Positions 1 to 8,326 of a stretch of 26,998 bases of DNA are shown here, piece after piece. The position numbers and the translations under genes were made by a program. Source of the stretch: Holosporales bacterium (GTDB taxonomy: Bacteria; Pseudomonadota; Alphaproteobacteria; RUG11792); contig JAISBC010000029.1 in NCBI GenBank assembly GCA_031266385.1, positions 1 to 26,998 of the forward strand. Reading direction: 5' to 3'. Under the pieces are notes generated by a model. It saw only the letters and a list, made by a program, of their open reading frames with translations. It did no database searches and had not been told where the DNA came from. Position 1 is the first letter of the stretch, and each line of letters starts with the position of its first letter.

Positions 1-89
1 AAGATAGTCAGCCACTCAGAACACATGTTAGAACGAATGATCAAGCTGTGGTGCATTGTTGCTGAATATGATGGCTGGATCAAGTTGAG

Positions 90-855
90 TGATGATATTT
101 CATCTATCTTTGGCTGAAAACTCTCCTATTTTTAAATCTCTTAGCGTAAATCTCAGCTACTCCTTTGTTTTTAAGGTCTGTGAGTATGTAACAAGTCTCA
201 TTATTTGCAGTTTTGATGTCTATCTGCACTTAAGCCTCAAAGGTGGAATTTTTCCCTTTGTAATCCCTGAGATTCTTAGCTTTTTGACCATCAATCGTTA
301 TCTTTAAGTTGTTGTTTATCCTTAATATGCAATTAAAACCTAATTTCTCACAAATCTCTATAACTCTTGAGTTCCCAAATCCTCTGTCATCGGACAATAA
401 GTATACTTATATTTTTGGGTTAAAACATGCCTCAACCCGTTGAGAAAAGCCAGTTCCATCTTCTTATCACATATCTGATTTTTCTTTTTTTTGGATCAAG
501 TCTTGTGGTAAGAAACAACATCAATCCCTTTTCCTGAGCTATGGTAATAGAGGCTCCCAATATTAGGAAATCATCTTTACTGCTCGAGTAGTCTACGTTA
601 ATGTAAATATTATCCCCATTCTTAAACCCATGTTTTTCCCGTCAGGAAGCTGTATAGAAACATGTCGGCCGTGGGTTTTAAAATCAACCTTCGTACCTTC
701 AGAGCGATCGCCCCCGTGCCAGTGGTTTTGCCCCTCAGAATTCCTTGAACAAATCGATCCAACTTCTCACTCAATTATATACTAGGCATCTTCCAATCTT
801 GAATTCTTTTTAGCTGGGAGGGATGTAAGCCACAATATTGAACTGTACACCTAGT
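90..855 (-). pseudogene. Decayed IS4-like DDE transposase
   Basis: Read on the minus strand, three frames together spell a transposase broken by several frameshifts and stops. From upstream to downstream the pieces include QYCGLHPSQLKRIQDWKMPS (about 839-780), LSEKLDRFVQGILRGKTTGT, VDFKTHGRHVSIQLPDGK, INVDYSSSKDDFLILGAS (first catalytic Asp region), then LSDDRGFGNSRVIEICEKLG (second catalytic Asp region, about 405-345) and IYAKRFK near 130. The DYSSSKD and SDxRGFGN signatures are typical of IS4-type DDE transposases. The glutamate region expected after YAKRFK is scrambled and ends in a stop. No terminal inverted repeats could be defined. The element abuts the stop codon of the GspF-like gene at 896, so the secretion gene cluster may have been cut or separated from upstream partners here. 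Family assignment is from memory of motifs. Confidence 0.75.
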
Positions 856-895
856 TTTTTCTTAGTGTACTAAAAAGTGGATTGCTCGATACTCT

Positions 896-2071
896 TTAGA
901 TTCCCAGATCTATTACTGAATACATTGGCAATACGATCGAGCAGACGATTAGTATCAATATTAATCCTATTAGAATAATCGTCAGCGGCTGGAGCAAATT
1001 GATAATTTTTTCCAGTTTTTGCTGCAGGTGCAGTCTCATCATATCTGAGACCGATCTAAACGCTGACCATAAGTCTCCTGCCTTCTCTCCCGTTTCGATT
1101 ATCGAAACCTCATAGTCCTCAAAAATTTTACAACTCCTCATAGAATTGGCGAGGGAATTCCCATTCTGAATGAGTTTCTCCAATTTACCAGTATCGATAT
1201 CATCACCAACATTCGCGATACTCCTAATCGCATCCAAAAGGTTTATCTTTTCCTGCAGCATAATGGAAATGCCGTAAAAGAAATTCATCACCAGGAATTC
1301 ACGTCGAATATTATTAATTATCGGCAATAATTTCACGATTCTTTTACGAATATGTTTCGATTTGATGATGAATACACCAGATGATATCACGAGAATGAGT
1401 ATTCCGATCAAAATGAAAGTATGATTTATGCAGAACGAACTAATCGAGAGTACGCAGCTAGTCAGAAACGGCAATTCCATGCCCGTTTCAGCAAACATCT
1501 CGGCAAATCTTGGGACTACGACCAACAGCCAAAAAATTACGATCATCGCCGCAAAACCGAGTAGAATTAATGGATACGTTGCCGCGGTTTTCAGACGTTT
1601 ACGAATGCTCACCGTCATGGAAACATAGGAAATAATACTCCTCAAAGCCTCCGGCAATCTGGCCGTCCGCTCGGCCACCTCGATAATTTTAACCGCCAAA
1701 ACATTGAAGTAATTTGGGAAATCCGCGACCGCTTTCGATAAGGATTTGCCGTTTTTGATATTATTCATAATGGCAACACAAATAGCCCTCGATTCCAAAT
1801 CTGAGAATAATTGCGAAGTAATATCGATCGACGTCACCAATTCCAAATGATTTTCGACTAGCTGAAGTAGACTCTTGAGAAATGGTAATGTAAACGCCTC
1901 GGAGTGGTTATGCAACCTACTTCGATATGGCTTCAGATGGATTATCGAGGCTCCAGAGCGCCGCATTCGATCCCGCAGGTTGGCCTCCGAATCGGCAAAA
2001 ACCAATTCAATTTTTATATCTCCGGCCGCATCCAGTATCTTACAACAAAATAGCCCAGCTGTACCTCTCAC
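896..2071 (-). CDS. GspF/PilC-family inner-membrane platform protein
   Basis: 391 codons, GTG start. This family forms the inner-membrane platform of type II secretion systems and type IV pili, next to the assembly ATPase. What is seen: two T2SSF-type cytoplasmic domains (about residues 60-180 and 265-360); hydrophobic segments near 165-188, 207-235 and 362-386; and the family ending with LLQPLTIILIGLI and LPMYSVIDLGI. The N-terminus (FCCKILDAAGDIKIELVFAD) matches the family pattern of a short beta segment followed by LDAxG. Only 2 nt separate its GTG from the stop of the preceding gene and an in-frame stop lies just upstream, so the GTG is fixed and translation is probably coupled. No ATPase, prepilin peptidase or pilin gene is in the window, and the left flank is a broken transposase. 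Whether it serves an MSHA-like pilus or a secreton cannot be decided. Confidence 0.88.
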   Translation of the reverse strand: MRGTAGLFCCKILDAAGDIKIELVFADSEANLRDRMRRSGASIIHLKPYRSRLHNHSEAFTLPFLKSLLQLVENHLELVTSIDITSQLFSDLESRAICVAIMNNIKNGKSLSKAVADFPNYFNVLAVKIIEVAERTARLPEALRSIISYVSMTVSIRKRLKTAATYPLILLGFAAMIVIFWLLVVVPRFAEMFAETGMELPFLTSCVLSISSFCINHTFILIGILILVISSGVFIIKSKHIRKRIVKLLPIINNIRREFLVMNFFYGISIMLQEKINLLDAIRSIANVGDDIDTGKLEKLIQNGNSLANSMRSCKIFEDYEVSIIETGEKAGDLWSAFRSVSDMMRLHLQQKLEKIINLLQPLTIILIGLILILIVCSIVLPMYSVIDLGI

Positions 2072-2073
2072 AG

Positions 2074-2721
2074 CTATTTATGAGCAATATATTTCATCGT
2101 GATATACGTCGCCGCGGAGCCAGCCAATACACCGGCCGCTAAACCAGCAACCCCAATCATCGGTTGGAAATTATTACTACTCACTCGTGGGGTAATCGAT
2201 TTAGGACCAGTACTGGTTCCACTGGACAATTTTTGTCTCGGTAACACTGGCTGATTCAATTGATCCAAGGAATCGTTGATGCGGCATGCTCGGACGTTGT
2301 ATCCCATGATCCACAGGATCTGGTGGTATACCGTGCCGGGATCATGTGTCCCATTCCAGCCAGGCTGAACTTCCGGGTATTCCGCATACACAATTTCGGG
2401 GATGATTTTGCTCGGGGGACCTGAGTACATTTCTGATTGGATTATTGGATCTGGAATTGGTATTAGTGGCAATTTTTGCAGATCTTGCGTATTCTTGGAT
2501 AATACCCGAGCGGCCGCCATTGATCCATCTTCGAATACCCTTTGTCCCTCATCGCCCGTGAAATCTTCAGGCCAACTTGGACATAGATCGAGTATCTTCT
2601 TGAGCTCTCCGCAGGATACGTGTCTAGCTCGTTCCAAAATCGTGTCGATCAAATCCATCGCCCTGACCTGAATTCCCCCAATAACCGCCATCATTAGCAT
2701 TACTGCCGCATATTTTTTCAT
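2074..2721 (-). CDS. Exported hypothetical protein with C-terminal membrane anchor
   Basis: 215 codons; I do not recognise the family. It starts at an ATG preceded by a strong ribosome binding site (GGGAGG, about 6 nt upstream). Residues 1-21 are a good Sec signal peptide ending near QVRA. The middle is polar and proline-rich with three cysteines (about residues 37, 47 and 144). The last 28 residues hold a Gly/Ala-rich hydrophobic helix (GVAGLAAGVLAGSAATYITM) ending KYIAHK, so the mature protein would be tail-anchored on the far side of the membrane. It lies between the secretin gene and the gspF-like gene and is probably cotranscribed with the latter. It could be an accessory of that machine (pilotin or minor component) or a substrate; this is inference from position only. 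Confidence 0.8.
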   Translation of the reverse strand: MKKYAAVMLMMAVIGGIQVRAMDLIDTILERARHVSCGELKKILDLCPSWPEDFTGDEGQRVFEDGSMAAARVLSKNTQDLQKLPLIPIPDPIIQSEMYSGPPSKIIPEIVYAEYPEVQPGWNGTHDPGTVYHQILWIMGYNVRACRINDSLDQLNQPVLPRQKLSSGTSTGPKSITPRVSSNNFQPMIGVAGLAAGVLAGSAATYITMKYIAHK

Positions 2722-2824
2722 GTATTTCCTCCCCCTACATTATTAATTTAAATTTTATTTATGGTTCTTGCGCAAAAAAAAAGCGATTACATATATTTTC
2801 TACCAGGAAACTATTAAGATTTAT
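2722..2824 (-). promoter_or_regulatory. AT-rich leader of the hypothetical/gspF-like pair
   Basis: The 103-bp gap downstream of the secretin gene is very AT-rich and contains a nine-base A run on the plus strand (T run in the minus-strand transcript) flanked by GCGC and GCG. It leads into a GGGAGG ribosome binding site. I see no convincing -35/-10 pair; it may simply be an intercistronic leader. Confidence 0.3.
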
Positions 2825-4465
2825 TTAAAAGTTCGAAGTACAGCTAAAAGGCCTTGGATCCGGAACTAACCTTTGCAGCCTAATATCGGCCGCCGTCATG
2901 TGTTTTTGCTTTCTAATTATTTTGACTTTTATCAGAATCACGAGCTCCACGATGACATCCCCCATCCCATAAGCGCCAAGGATTTCTCCGGCAACTGGAA
3001 TATCCTGAAACAGTGGGATACCGGCCTTATTTTTCGAGGATCTAACTTCCATAAATCCCCCGAGGACGGCTATTTCCCCGTCATTTAACTTCAGAACCGA
3101 GGTTACCTCTCGGACCTCAGTCACCGGAACCTCCGACGGCTTATAATCACCCTTATTATCCGAGTCGATCGATCTAATCGCAATATCAACGGCCGGATCA
3201 TTCACAGAACTCGCAAGCTTCGTAATCGTGGGCCTCAAAAACAAGGTAACCGCATTATTTTCGATGTCGATCGATGGCTGAACGAACATAACGAGCCCGA
3301 TCGGAACTGTTTTAATATCGCTAGATACCGCAATATCTTCTCGTTTTGAATCAGTATTCGAATATGTTTTATCATAATTTAATTTGAAATATACGTAATT
3401 CTGTGCAACCTTTAAAACGGCGGCCTGATTATTCATCGCCGTAATCCTTGGATTTGATATCATTCGAGTTGCACCAAATTCCTCGAGAGCCCTCAAAATT
3501 GACGGCATACCGTTTTCGGAGCCACCGGTTTTATATGAGAAAGTAACGGGAGTGCTATGGGCAAGCTGGTTACCCAAACCCGTGGCACTCATCGTCCCAA
3601 AATCTGCCTTGATTTTGCTTCTTTTGCTAACGAGATCCCAATCTATCCCTCGCCGATATTCGTTCTTTAGAACTACCTCGACTATTTTTGCCTCGATCAG
3701 AACCTGGCTGAGCGTGGCTTCCTTGACCTTTTCGATGTAATTTGCGATCTGCCTATGAGTCTTTGAATTCGCATGAACCGTTATAATGCCAGACTGTTTA
3801 TTGATGGAATAATTGGTACCCACGTCTGTTCGACTTCCGATTATAATCTTTATACCGGAATCCAATTCTGACCAAAAATCACTCTTCGCCACGACGGTTA
3901 CCGTGCTATCGGATGTCCCGTGCCCGGCCTTCTCGGAAAGCTCCGACGGAGTAGACGATACTTCAGTAGCAATCGAAATCTTATTTTCACTATCCCGAGA
4001 TAAATTGAGGAATTGAATGCTGTAGGTTTCTGTGTATGGATCATCCTTCATGACCCTCACAAAGCCGTCCTTAATCGTATATCGCAAATCGGCCATATCG
4101 CTAATGGCATCCAAGACTTCTATAAATGGCTTCCTATTGGCACGAAAAATAATTCTGGCGTCAATTCCCGGATCCATCTGGAAATCGATATTTAGTTTTT
4201 TTGCGGTTTCGCACAAGACAGATTTCACCGATAAGTTTTCATTTAAAACGAGCGAAACTTCCTGCTTCAATATCTCTGGAATCACAATTTTTTGCTCTTC
4301 CTGTTGATTTTGATCGATCGCCTCTATTTCATCCTCTATCGGGCTCACCATATCGCGAACGGAGTCGCCCGTAATATCAGATGACATATATTTCTTTTCA
4401 ATGAAACGGTCGCAGGATACGAGGAAAATAGATGCTAGGATTATCGGTAAGTAGTTTTGCAGCAC
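2825..4465 (-). CDS. Secretin (GspD/PilQ/MshL superfamily) lipoprotein
   Basis: 546 codons with GTG start. Secretins form the outer-membrane ring of type II secretion systems and type IV pili. The N-terminus is a lipoprotein signal with lipobox FLVSC (Cys18). Residues about 75-130 resemble a secretin/TonB short N-terminal (STN) domain (ENLSVKSVLCETAKKLNIDF). About 215-260 is an N1-like module (SGIITVHANSKTHRQIANYI). The C-terminal half is the secretin beta-domain, with QVLIEAKIVEVVLKNEYRRG and the family signature region LKLNDGEIAVLGGFMEV followed by GIPLFQDIPVAGEILG. The lipobox, the size and the single N1 domain fit MshL/BfpB-type pilus secretins better than long GspD, but I would not give a symbol. 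It has its own upstream gap with a possible promoter and is followed after 103 bp by the exported hypothetical gene. Confidence 0.9.
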   Translation of the reverse strand: MLQNYLPIILASIFLVSCDRFIEKKYMSSDITGDSVRDMVSPIEDEIEAIDQNQQEEQKIVIPEILKQEVSLVLNENLSVKSVLCETAKKLNIDFQMDPGIDARIIFRANRKPFIEVLDAISDMADLRYTIKDGFVRVMKDDPYTETYSIQFLNLSRDSENKISIATEVSSTPSELSEKAGHGTSDSTVTVVAKSDFWSELDSGIKIIIGSRTDVGTNYSINKQSGIITVHANSKTHRQIANYIEKVKEATLSQVLIEAKIVEVVLKNEYRRGIDWDLVSKRSKIKADFGTMSATGLGNQLAHSTPVTFSYKTGGSENGMPSILRALEEFGATRMISNPRITAMNNQAAVLKVAQNYVYFKLNYDKTYSNTDSKREDIAVSSDIKTVPIGLVMFVQPSIDIENNAVTLFLRPTITKLASSVNDPAVDIAIRSIDSDNKGDYKPSEVPVTEVREVTSVLKLNDGEIAVLGGFMEVRSSKNKAGIPLFQDIPVAGEILGAYGMGDVIVELVILIKVKIIRKQKHMTAADIRLQRLVPDPRPFSCTSNF

Positions 4466-4500
4466 TGGCAGAATGGTGAAACGCGGCGCAATTTCAGTGT

Positions 4501-4531
4501 ATTACAAAACGATTTTGAAATAAAATGTCAA
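4501..4531 (-). promoter_or_regulatory. Possible promoter of the secretin gene
   Basis: On the minus strand a perfect TTGACA (4531-4526) is followed after 19 bp by TGTAAT (4506-4501), 35 bp before the GTG start at 4465. The spacing is longer than ideal and the -10 is imperfect, so this is a moderate prediction. Confidence 0.4.
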
Positions 4532-4561
4532 TGTCTGGGCTGAGGACGCAAGAATCTTGCT

Positions 4562-5449
4562 TTAAATCAAAAACATCATGCAAACCAATAGAAGCGGTGA
4601 TAAAATTGTCCAAGAGATTTTAATCATCTCATCCTGACGATATCGCGGCAATATCGCTCTGATCAATATTATCGTTGATATTATGCAGATCGTTCCGAGG
4701 ATCACGAATCGCCCAAGGAATATGGTCGAAATTAATGCGGAATAAAACATTAGATTCAGATAATCTGAGAGATAGATTAATCCAAATAATATTCCTCCGT
4801 ATTCGACGTATGCCCCAGAAACTATCTCAGATTCAGCCTCCGGAAAATCGAATGGAATTTTATTGGCGACGATGAGGATCGTAATGAAGAAAATGATGAA
4901 CAGTGGAATTTTTAGTAACATCCATTGAAAACTGCCGGCAACTTTTGGTATCATCGAAAGATCTGTGGTATCAGTGCCCAGAATCACGCAGACCATCGAT
5001 AACAGGAACGGAACATAAGATCCAACGTGCTGCAGATAGGCCCTCGTCCCGCCGATAACACCGAATTTCGAATGAGAGGCCGTCCCGATCATTGTTTCGC
5101 AGAAAACGACGATAGAATGTAAGAGGATGATGAGAATAAGCCCATTCTCGACTCTCCATAAGGCGCCGTCCCTGAAAAATGGGATGAGAGATAACTGGAT
5201 CAGAGACGTCGTAAACATCAGACAAATTGCGAAAATCGCTGGCCTCGAATGGCCATCCAGAGCCGCTCTCTTAAAGAGTAGCTTCAAAGCATCGGCGATC
5301 GGTTGCCCGACCCCAAAAATTCCACACTGATCCGGGCCAACTCTTAGTTGAATCCATCCGATTAGTTTCCTCTCGAATAGAGATAAGTAAGCCGCACATC
5401 CTATGCAGAGCGTAAAAAAAACCAAGCAGCTTGCCGCAAACATTATCAT
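4562..5449 (-). CDS. nuoH: NADH-quinone oxidoreductase subunit H (NuoH)
   Basis: 295 codons from the ATG at 5449. NuoH is the membrane subunit of respiratory complex I that lines the quinone-access path. Seen: about eight hydrophobic helices, the early loop LFERKLIGWIQLRVGPD, QPIADALKLLFK, the hallmark NKIPFDFPEAESEIVSGAYV followed by EYGG, and a C-terminal LPRYRQDEMIKISW corresponding to the family's LPRYRYDQL motif. The frame is open further upstream, but that part overlaps tolB in another frame, and the family alignment begins at this ATG. Its ATGA overlaps the tolB stop, so translation is coupled to tolB. It is short for NuoH (usually about 320-345), mainly at the N-terminus. LLFK is followed by Arg where NuoH usually has Glu. 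No other nuo gene is visible, which is unusual. A hydrogenase-type paralogue (HycD/EchB) is less likely given the QPIAD and PFDFPEAESE motifs. Confidence 0.88.
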   Translation of the reverse strand: MIMFAASCLVFFTLCIGCAAYLSLFERKLIGWIQLRVGPDQCGIFGVGQPIADALKLLFKRAALDGHSRPAIFAICLMFTTSLIQLSLIPFFRDGALWRVENGLILIILLHSIVVFCETMIGTASHSKFGVIGGTRAYLQHVGSYVPFLLSMVCVILGTDTTDLSMIPKVAGSFQWMLLKIPLFIIFFITILIVANKIPFDFPEAESEIVSGAYVEYGGILFGLIYLSDYLNLMFYSALISTIFLGRFVILGTICIISTIILIRAILPRYRQDEMIKISWTILSPLLLVCMMFLI

Positions 5450-6810
5450 GCCTTCGGAGACCAGGCAGGATAGGCCGCATCCTTGGGGGTATCGATTTGA
5501 CGAACATGTGTTCCGGTAATATCCACGACACCCACGCCATTTAATTCCTTTGGTCCAGCCTGGAAAGAATACGATATATATCTTCCGTTCGATGCCCAAC
5601 ATGGAGCCTCCGCAAGATAATTGCTCGTAATTAAGCGCTCCCCAGACCCATCAGGCTTCATGACGCCTATATAGAACACTCCTCCTCTCTGTTTGGAGAA
5701 GGCGATTAAATCTCCTCGTGGCGACCATACGGGCTGTGAATACTTCCCAGGCCCATCGCTGATTTTGTGCTGATTCGTACCATCGGAATTCATCACATAA
5801 ATCTTCTCCATTCCATCTCCGTTCGATGTAAAGGTGATCTGTGTACCATCCGAATTATAACACGGAGAAGTATGGATGCACTTATGCTCCGTCAATTGAA
5901 TCAATTCGTTATCGACGAAATTTATTTTATAAATCGCAGATTTTCCATCGATGATGATGGCCAGGACGGCCTCCTCACCATTCGGAGAAAGTCGCGGAGC
6001 GTACATCATCTGGACGGGATTCCCCTTATTCCTAGCGATCAACTTTTTCGTGTTCGATTCGCTGATCATCAATCTTCTGGCCCCAGACTGCAAATCCAGG
6101 AGATATACGTGGGCCGATTTCCCGAGGGCATCGGTCGCTTTATCGTGGTACGATATATAGGCTATCGTCTTGCCGTCATTCGAATACCTCGGGGTTAATA
6201 CGAGCTCATCACCAGCGGTTAGAGGTTTTGGCCCGAACCCATCCTGGTCTATCTGGACCAGTCTCGTCCTACGTTTCGAGCTCACCTTATTGTAGGTCGT
6301 CTCGACGTAGACTATATGAGTCCCGAAATAACCTTCCTCATTGGTAATTCTTTTGTATATATAATCGGCTATCGCATGGGCAAGTTTTCTAAGGTCCGAT
6401 TTAGATCCCTTGACCTCGATGGCGAGCATAACCTCCCCCGTGACGACATCGATCAATTTAAAGTTTACGATAAGAGATCCAAAACTGGATGTCACGGTTC
6501 CATAGACAATAAACCGTGCATTCAGGACCCTCCAGTTCTTGAGGTTCGGCCCATGAAGCGCTAGGTCTTTTTTGGTTTCTAAGAAGGCTTTACTGTCGAG
6601 TGGATTAAAAAGGCCGGATAGCAGCAAATCAGATTGTATGATTTCGCTGAGGCTGGATCCTTCCTGAGACTCCGAACCACCCTCTCCAGCAAAACTCACG
6701 ATGGCTATCGGATCGGGAGCCACTTGCCCACTCTTTATTTCGATCTTGAGGGCATTCACGACGCTGGTCATCGCTAAAAATATGATCAACAGGACTTTAA
6801 ATAAAGGCAT
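5446..6810 (-). CDS. tolB: Tol-Pal system protein TolB
   Basis: 454 codons from the ATG at 6810. TolB is the periplasmic beta-propeller of the Tol-Pal envelope-constriction system and binds Pal and TolA. It starts with a signal peptide (MPLFKVLLIIFLAMTSVVNA) and an N-terminal domain (VAPDPIAIVSF, SEIIQSDLLLSGLFNPLD). Five propeller repeats then carry the characteristic PxxSPxG/DGTxIxFxS pattern: LTPRYSNDGKTIAYISYH, YAPRLSPNGEEAVLA, TSPCYNSDGTQITFTSNGDG, SQPVWSPRGDLIAFSKQ and EAPCWASNGRYISYSFQ. The frame could start at 6870, but a TATAAT box lies at 6852-6847, inside that extension, and the signal peptide begins at 6810, so I chose the downstream ATG. The stop overlaps the nuoH start (ATGA). 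No tolA, pal or tolQR gene is in the window. Confidence 0.95.
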   Translation of the reverse strand: MPLFKVLLIIFLAMTSVVNALKIEIKSGQVAPDPIAIVSFAGEGGSESQEGSSLSEIIQSDLLLSGLFNPLDSKAFLETKKDLALHGPNLKNWRVLNARFIVYGTVTSSFGSLIVNFKLIDVVTGEVMLAIEVKGSKSDLRKLAHAIADYIYKRITNEEGYFGTHIVYVETTYNKVSSKRRTRLVQIDQDGFGPKPLTAGDELVLTPRYSNDGKTIAYISYHDKATDALGKSAHVYLLDLQSGARRLMISESNTKKLIARNKGNPVQMMYAPRLSPNGEEAVLAIIIDGKSAIYKINFVDNELIQLTEHKCIHTSPCYNSDGTQITFTSNGDGMEKIYVMNSDGTNQHKISDGPGKYSQPVWSPRGDLIAFSKQRGGVFYIGVMKPDGSGERLITSNYLAEAPCWASNGRYISYSFQAGPKELNGVGVVDITGTHVRQIDTPKDAAYPAWSPKA

Positions 6811-6846
6811 AGAATTTTGAAATACGGGGACAGATAACAAACCAAC

Positions 6847-6852
6847 ATTATA
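6847..6852 (-). promoter_or_regulatory. -10 box of the tolB promoter
   Basis: A perfect TATAAT on the minus strand, 37-42 bp before the chosen tolB ATG. The hexamer 17 bp upstream (TATAAG) is a poor -35. The position argues against the longer tolB frame that begins at 6870. Confidence 0.5.
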
Positions 6853-6941
6853 TCGCACCGAGCCATCCACTTATATACCAAACGAACTCTGCGATGACAA
6901 CAAATTTGTCCAAAAGGAATTAGCAGGCGAGGACGGAAATA

Positions 6942-8018
6942 TCAGCGATTCTTGCTATGTATAGTAATAACTCCTTGGGAGAGCCAGTTGTGCACTAGCC
7001 ATCGATCTCTTTCAGCCCACAGCGCGAGTTCACGCCTGGTAAGCGGTGGATACAACATCGCACCGATCATAGCATCCCATGCTGCAGGTTCAAATTTAGC
7101 CCAGCCTCCCGATGAAAAAGGTGTTATTTCTCCGATGAGAATTCTGTCTCCGATTAAATACATGTCTATCCTGGTCAATGGAAAATACGATGCTAGACGC
7201 TCAGCAATCTTGATCATCTCATTGAGTTTCTCGGGCTTGTTAGTAGCAAATAACGGTTTCCCATCATATATAACAGGCAGTCGTTGAAAATCTGGCAAAG
7301 TAAACAGAGATGCATTCTTCGTTCGACAGTCTACGTTTTGTTTAAGATTGGCAGTCACTCGAACCAAGTAAGCCTTTCCCCGAAAACACAGGAATTTATA
7401 ATCGATTACAGATGCGCAGCCTGGAGCTGGTGTCAATCGTTCTTCCACAATAATTTTTCCAGGAACACCATATAGAGAGGGCTTTGCCTTGCCGTATTTT
7501 TTGTGAATATCATCCAGGTTCATTCGTCGTTTATCGACTATATCAACTTGAATTCCTCCGTATCCTCCATTTACTGTTTTAATAACAAAAAGATTTGGTA
7601 ATTTGGAGAAATCAACTTGAGTTATATCATCGGCAATGCAGAGTAGCTTAGGCAAATACTGCTCACCAACAATATGAGTGATGAATTGACGGACGAGAAT
7701 CCGATTGGTTACGATGGATGTCAGCGGTGAAAGAATATCATGCTCTACGTAGGCAAATAGGAGCATTTCATTATAGGTAGTTGGTGGATCTATACATGGG
7801 GTATAAGATGAATTCTGTTGAACCTTGAGAATGCGAGTAGCTAAAAATTGCTGCTTACTGAGCTTTCTTTCTGTTTTCCCTGCTAAGTAGAATCGACGAT
7901 CGAGCTGCGTCTTTGGGGCCTTACTGGATCGTACTTTCTGATTTGCACTGACTGGTAAATACTGCCAGATGATGACCATAAGCAGTAGCAATGGCCATCT
8001 CCGCTGTTTCAACCTCAT
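6942..8018 (-). CDS. TupA-like ATP-grasp protein with export signal
   Basis: 358 codons from the ATG at 8018; a TTG five codons upstream is an alternative. The family (TupA-like ATP-grasp, named from teichuronopeptide synthesis) is linked to surface-polymer or glycan synthesis by ATP-dependent ligation. Seen after residue 90: KLPNLFVIKTVNGGYGGIQV (nucleotide-binding Lys and Gly-rich loop), KIIVEERLTPAPG, DYKFLCFRGKAYLVRVT, IAERLASYFPLTRIDMYLI and ILIGEITPFSSGGWAKFEPA with the metal-binding Glu. The odd feature is the N-terminus: MRLKQRRWPLLLLMVIIWQY ending LPVSA, a textbook signal peptide or membrane anchor, on a protein whose family members normally act in the cytosol with ATP. It is monocistronic, divergent from rplU. 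Codon choice looks less rich in ATCGA-type words than its neighbours, which hints at transfer. The family call is firm; the substrate and cellular location are not known. Confidence 0.8.
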   Translation of the reverse strand: MRLKQRRWPLLLLMVIIWQYLPVSANQKVRSSKAPKTQLDRRFYLAGKTERKLSKQQFLATRILKVQQNSSYTPCIDPPTTYNEMLLFAYVEHDILSPLTSIVTNRILVRQFITHIVGEQYLPKLLCIADDITQVDFSKLPNLFVIKTVNGGYGGIQVDIVDKRRMNLDDIHKKYGKAKPSLYGVPGKIIVEERLTPAPGCASVIDYKFLCFRGKAYLVRVTANLKQNVDCRTKNASLFTLPDFQRLPVIYDGKPLFATNKPEKLNEMIKIAERLASYFPLTRIDMYLIGDRILIGEITPFSSGGWAKFEPAAWDAMIGAMLYPPLTRRELALWAERDRWLVHNWLSQGVITIHSKNR

Positions 8019-8326
8019 TAAAGGCACTCTCAATCAAATGACGCCTCTTGTACAGCTCTTTATCTTTCTGAAAGAATATGCCGTTTTTTTTATTTATGTT
8101 CAAGATATTTCATTTCTAGGGTGTTAAGGCATTTGTGAAATTCTGGTGTGTCAAACTCTTTTGACAATTTTTGGTTTGATGATACTCAGATTTCTATTAT
8201 TTTGCCCTTTATAAAGGCGATTCTGCTAAAAAAAACCGAGCGTTGACAGGCGTCAGGGGGGCGTGGTATTCTGCTGGGATGTTGGCGTCTTTTTTTGACG
8301 TTTTCTTTCTTTGTTTCTGTTGAGTT
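8019..8326. other. Divergent intergenic region between the TupA-like gene and rplU
   Basis: 308 bp without a credible gene. It contains T/A runs, the rplU promoter on the right side, and presumably the promoter of the divergent TupA-like gene, for which I could not pick a clear -35/-10 pair. No repeat or RNA gene was recognised. Confidence 0.6.
8243..8272 (+). promoter_or_regulatory. Promoter of the rplU-rpmA-pepF-tamB unit
   Basis: A perfect -35 TTGACA (8243-8248) and -10 TATTCT (8267-8272) separated by 18 bp, 54 bp before the rplU ATG. No other good promoter is visible before tamB, so all four genes may depend on it. Confidence 0.7.

Noticed and set aside
1..117. Frame open from the left window edge on the plus strand (HMLERMIKLWCIVAEYDGWI)
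   Set aside because: Only 38 codons, no recognisable family and it overlaps the eroded transposase region; it may be the end of another IS gene but cannot be supported.
2765..2800. GCGC-A9-GCG as an intrinsic terminator behind the secretin gene
   Set aside because: The flanking complementary bases are only 2-3 bp and the A/T run lies in the loop rather than after a stem.
5450..5602. N-terminal 51-codon extension of nuoH
   Set aside because: It reads through the tolB coding region in another frame and is not NuoH-like; the ATG overlapping the tolB stop is the sensible start.
5767..6198. 143-codon plus-strand frame inside tolB
   Set aside because: Antisense to clear beta-propeller repeats, no ribosome binding site, no family.
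6811..6870. N-terminal 20-codon extension of tolB
   Set aside because: A TATAAT promoter element lies inside it and the signal peptide begins only at 6810.
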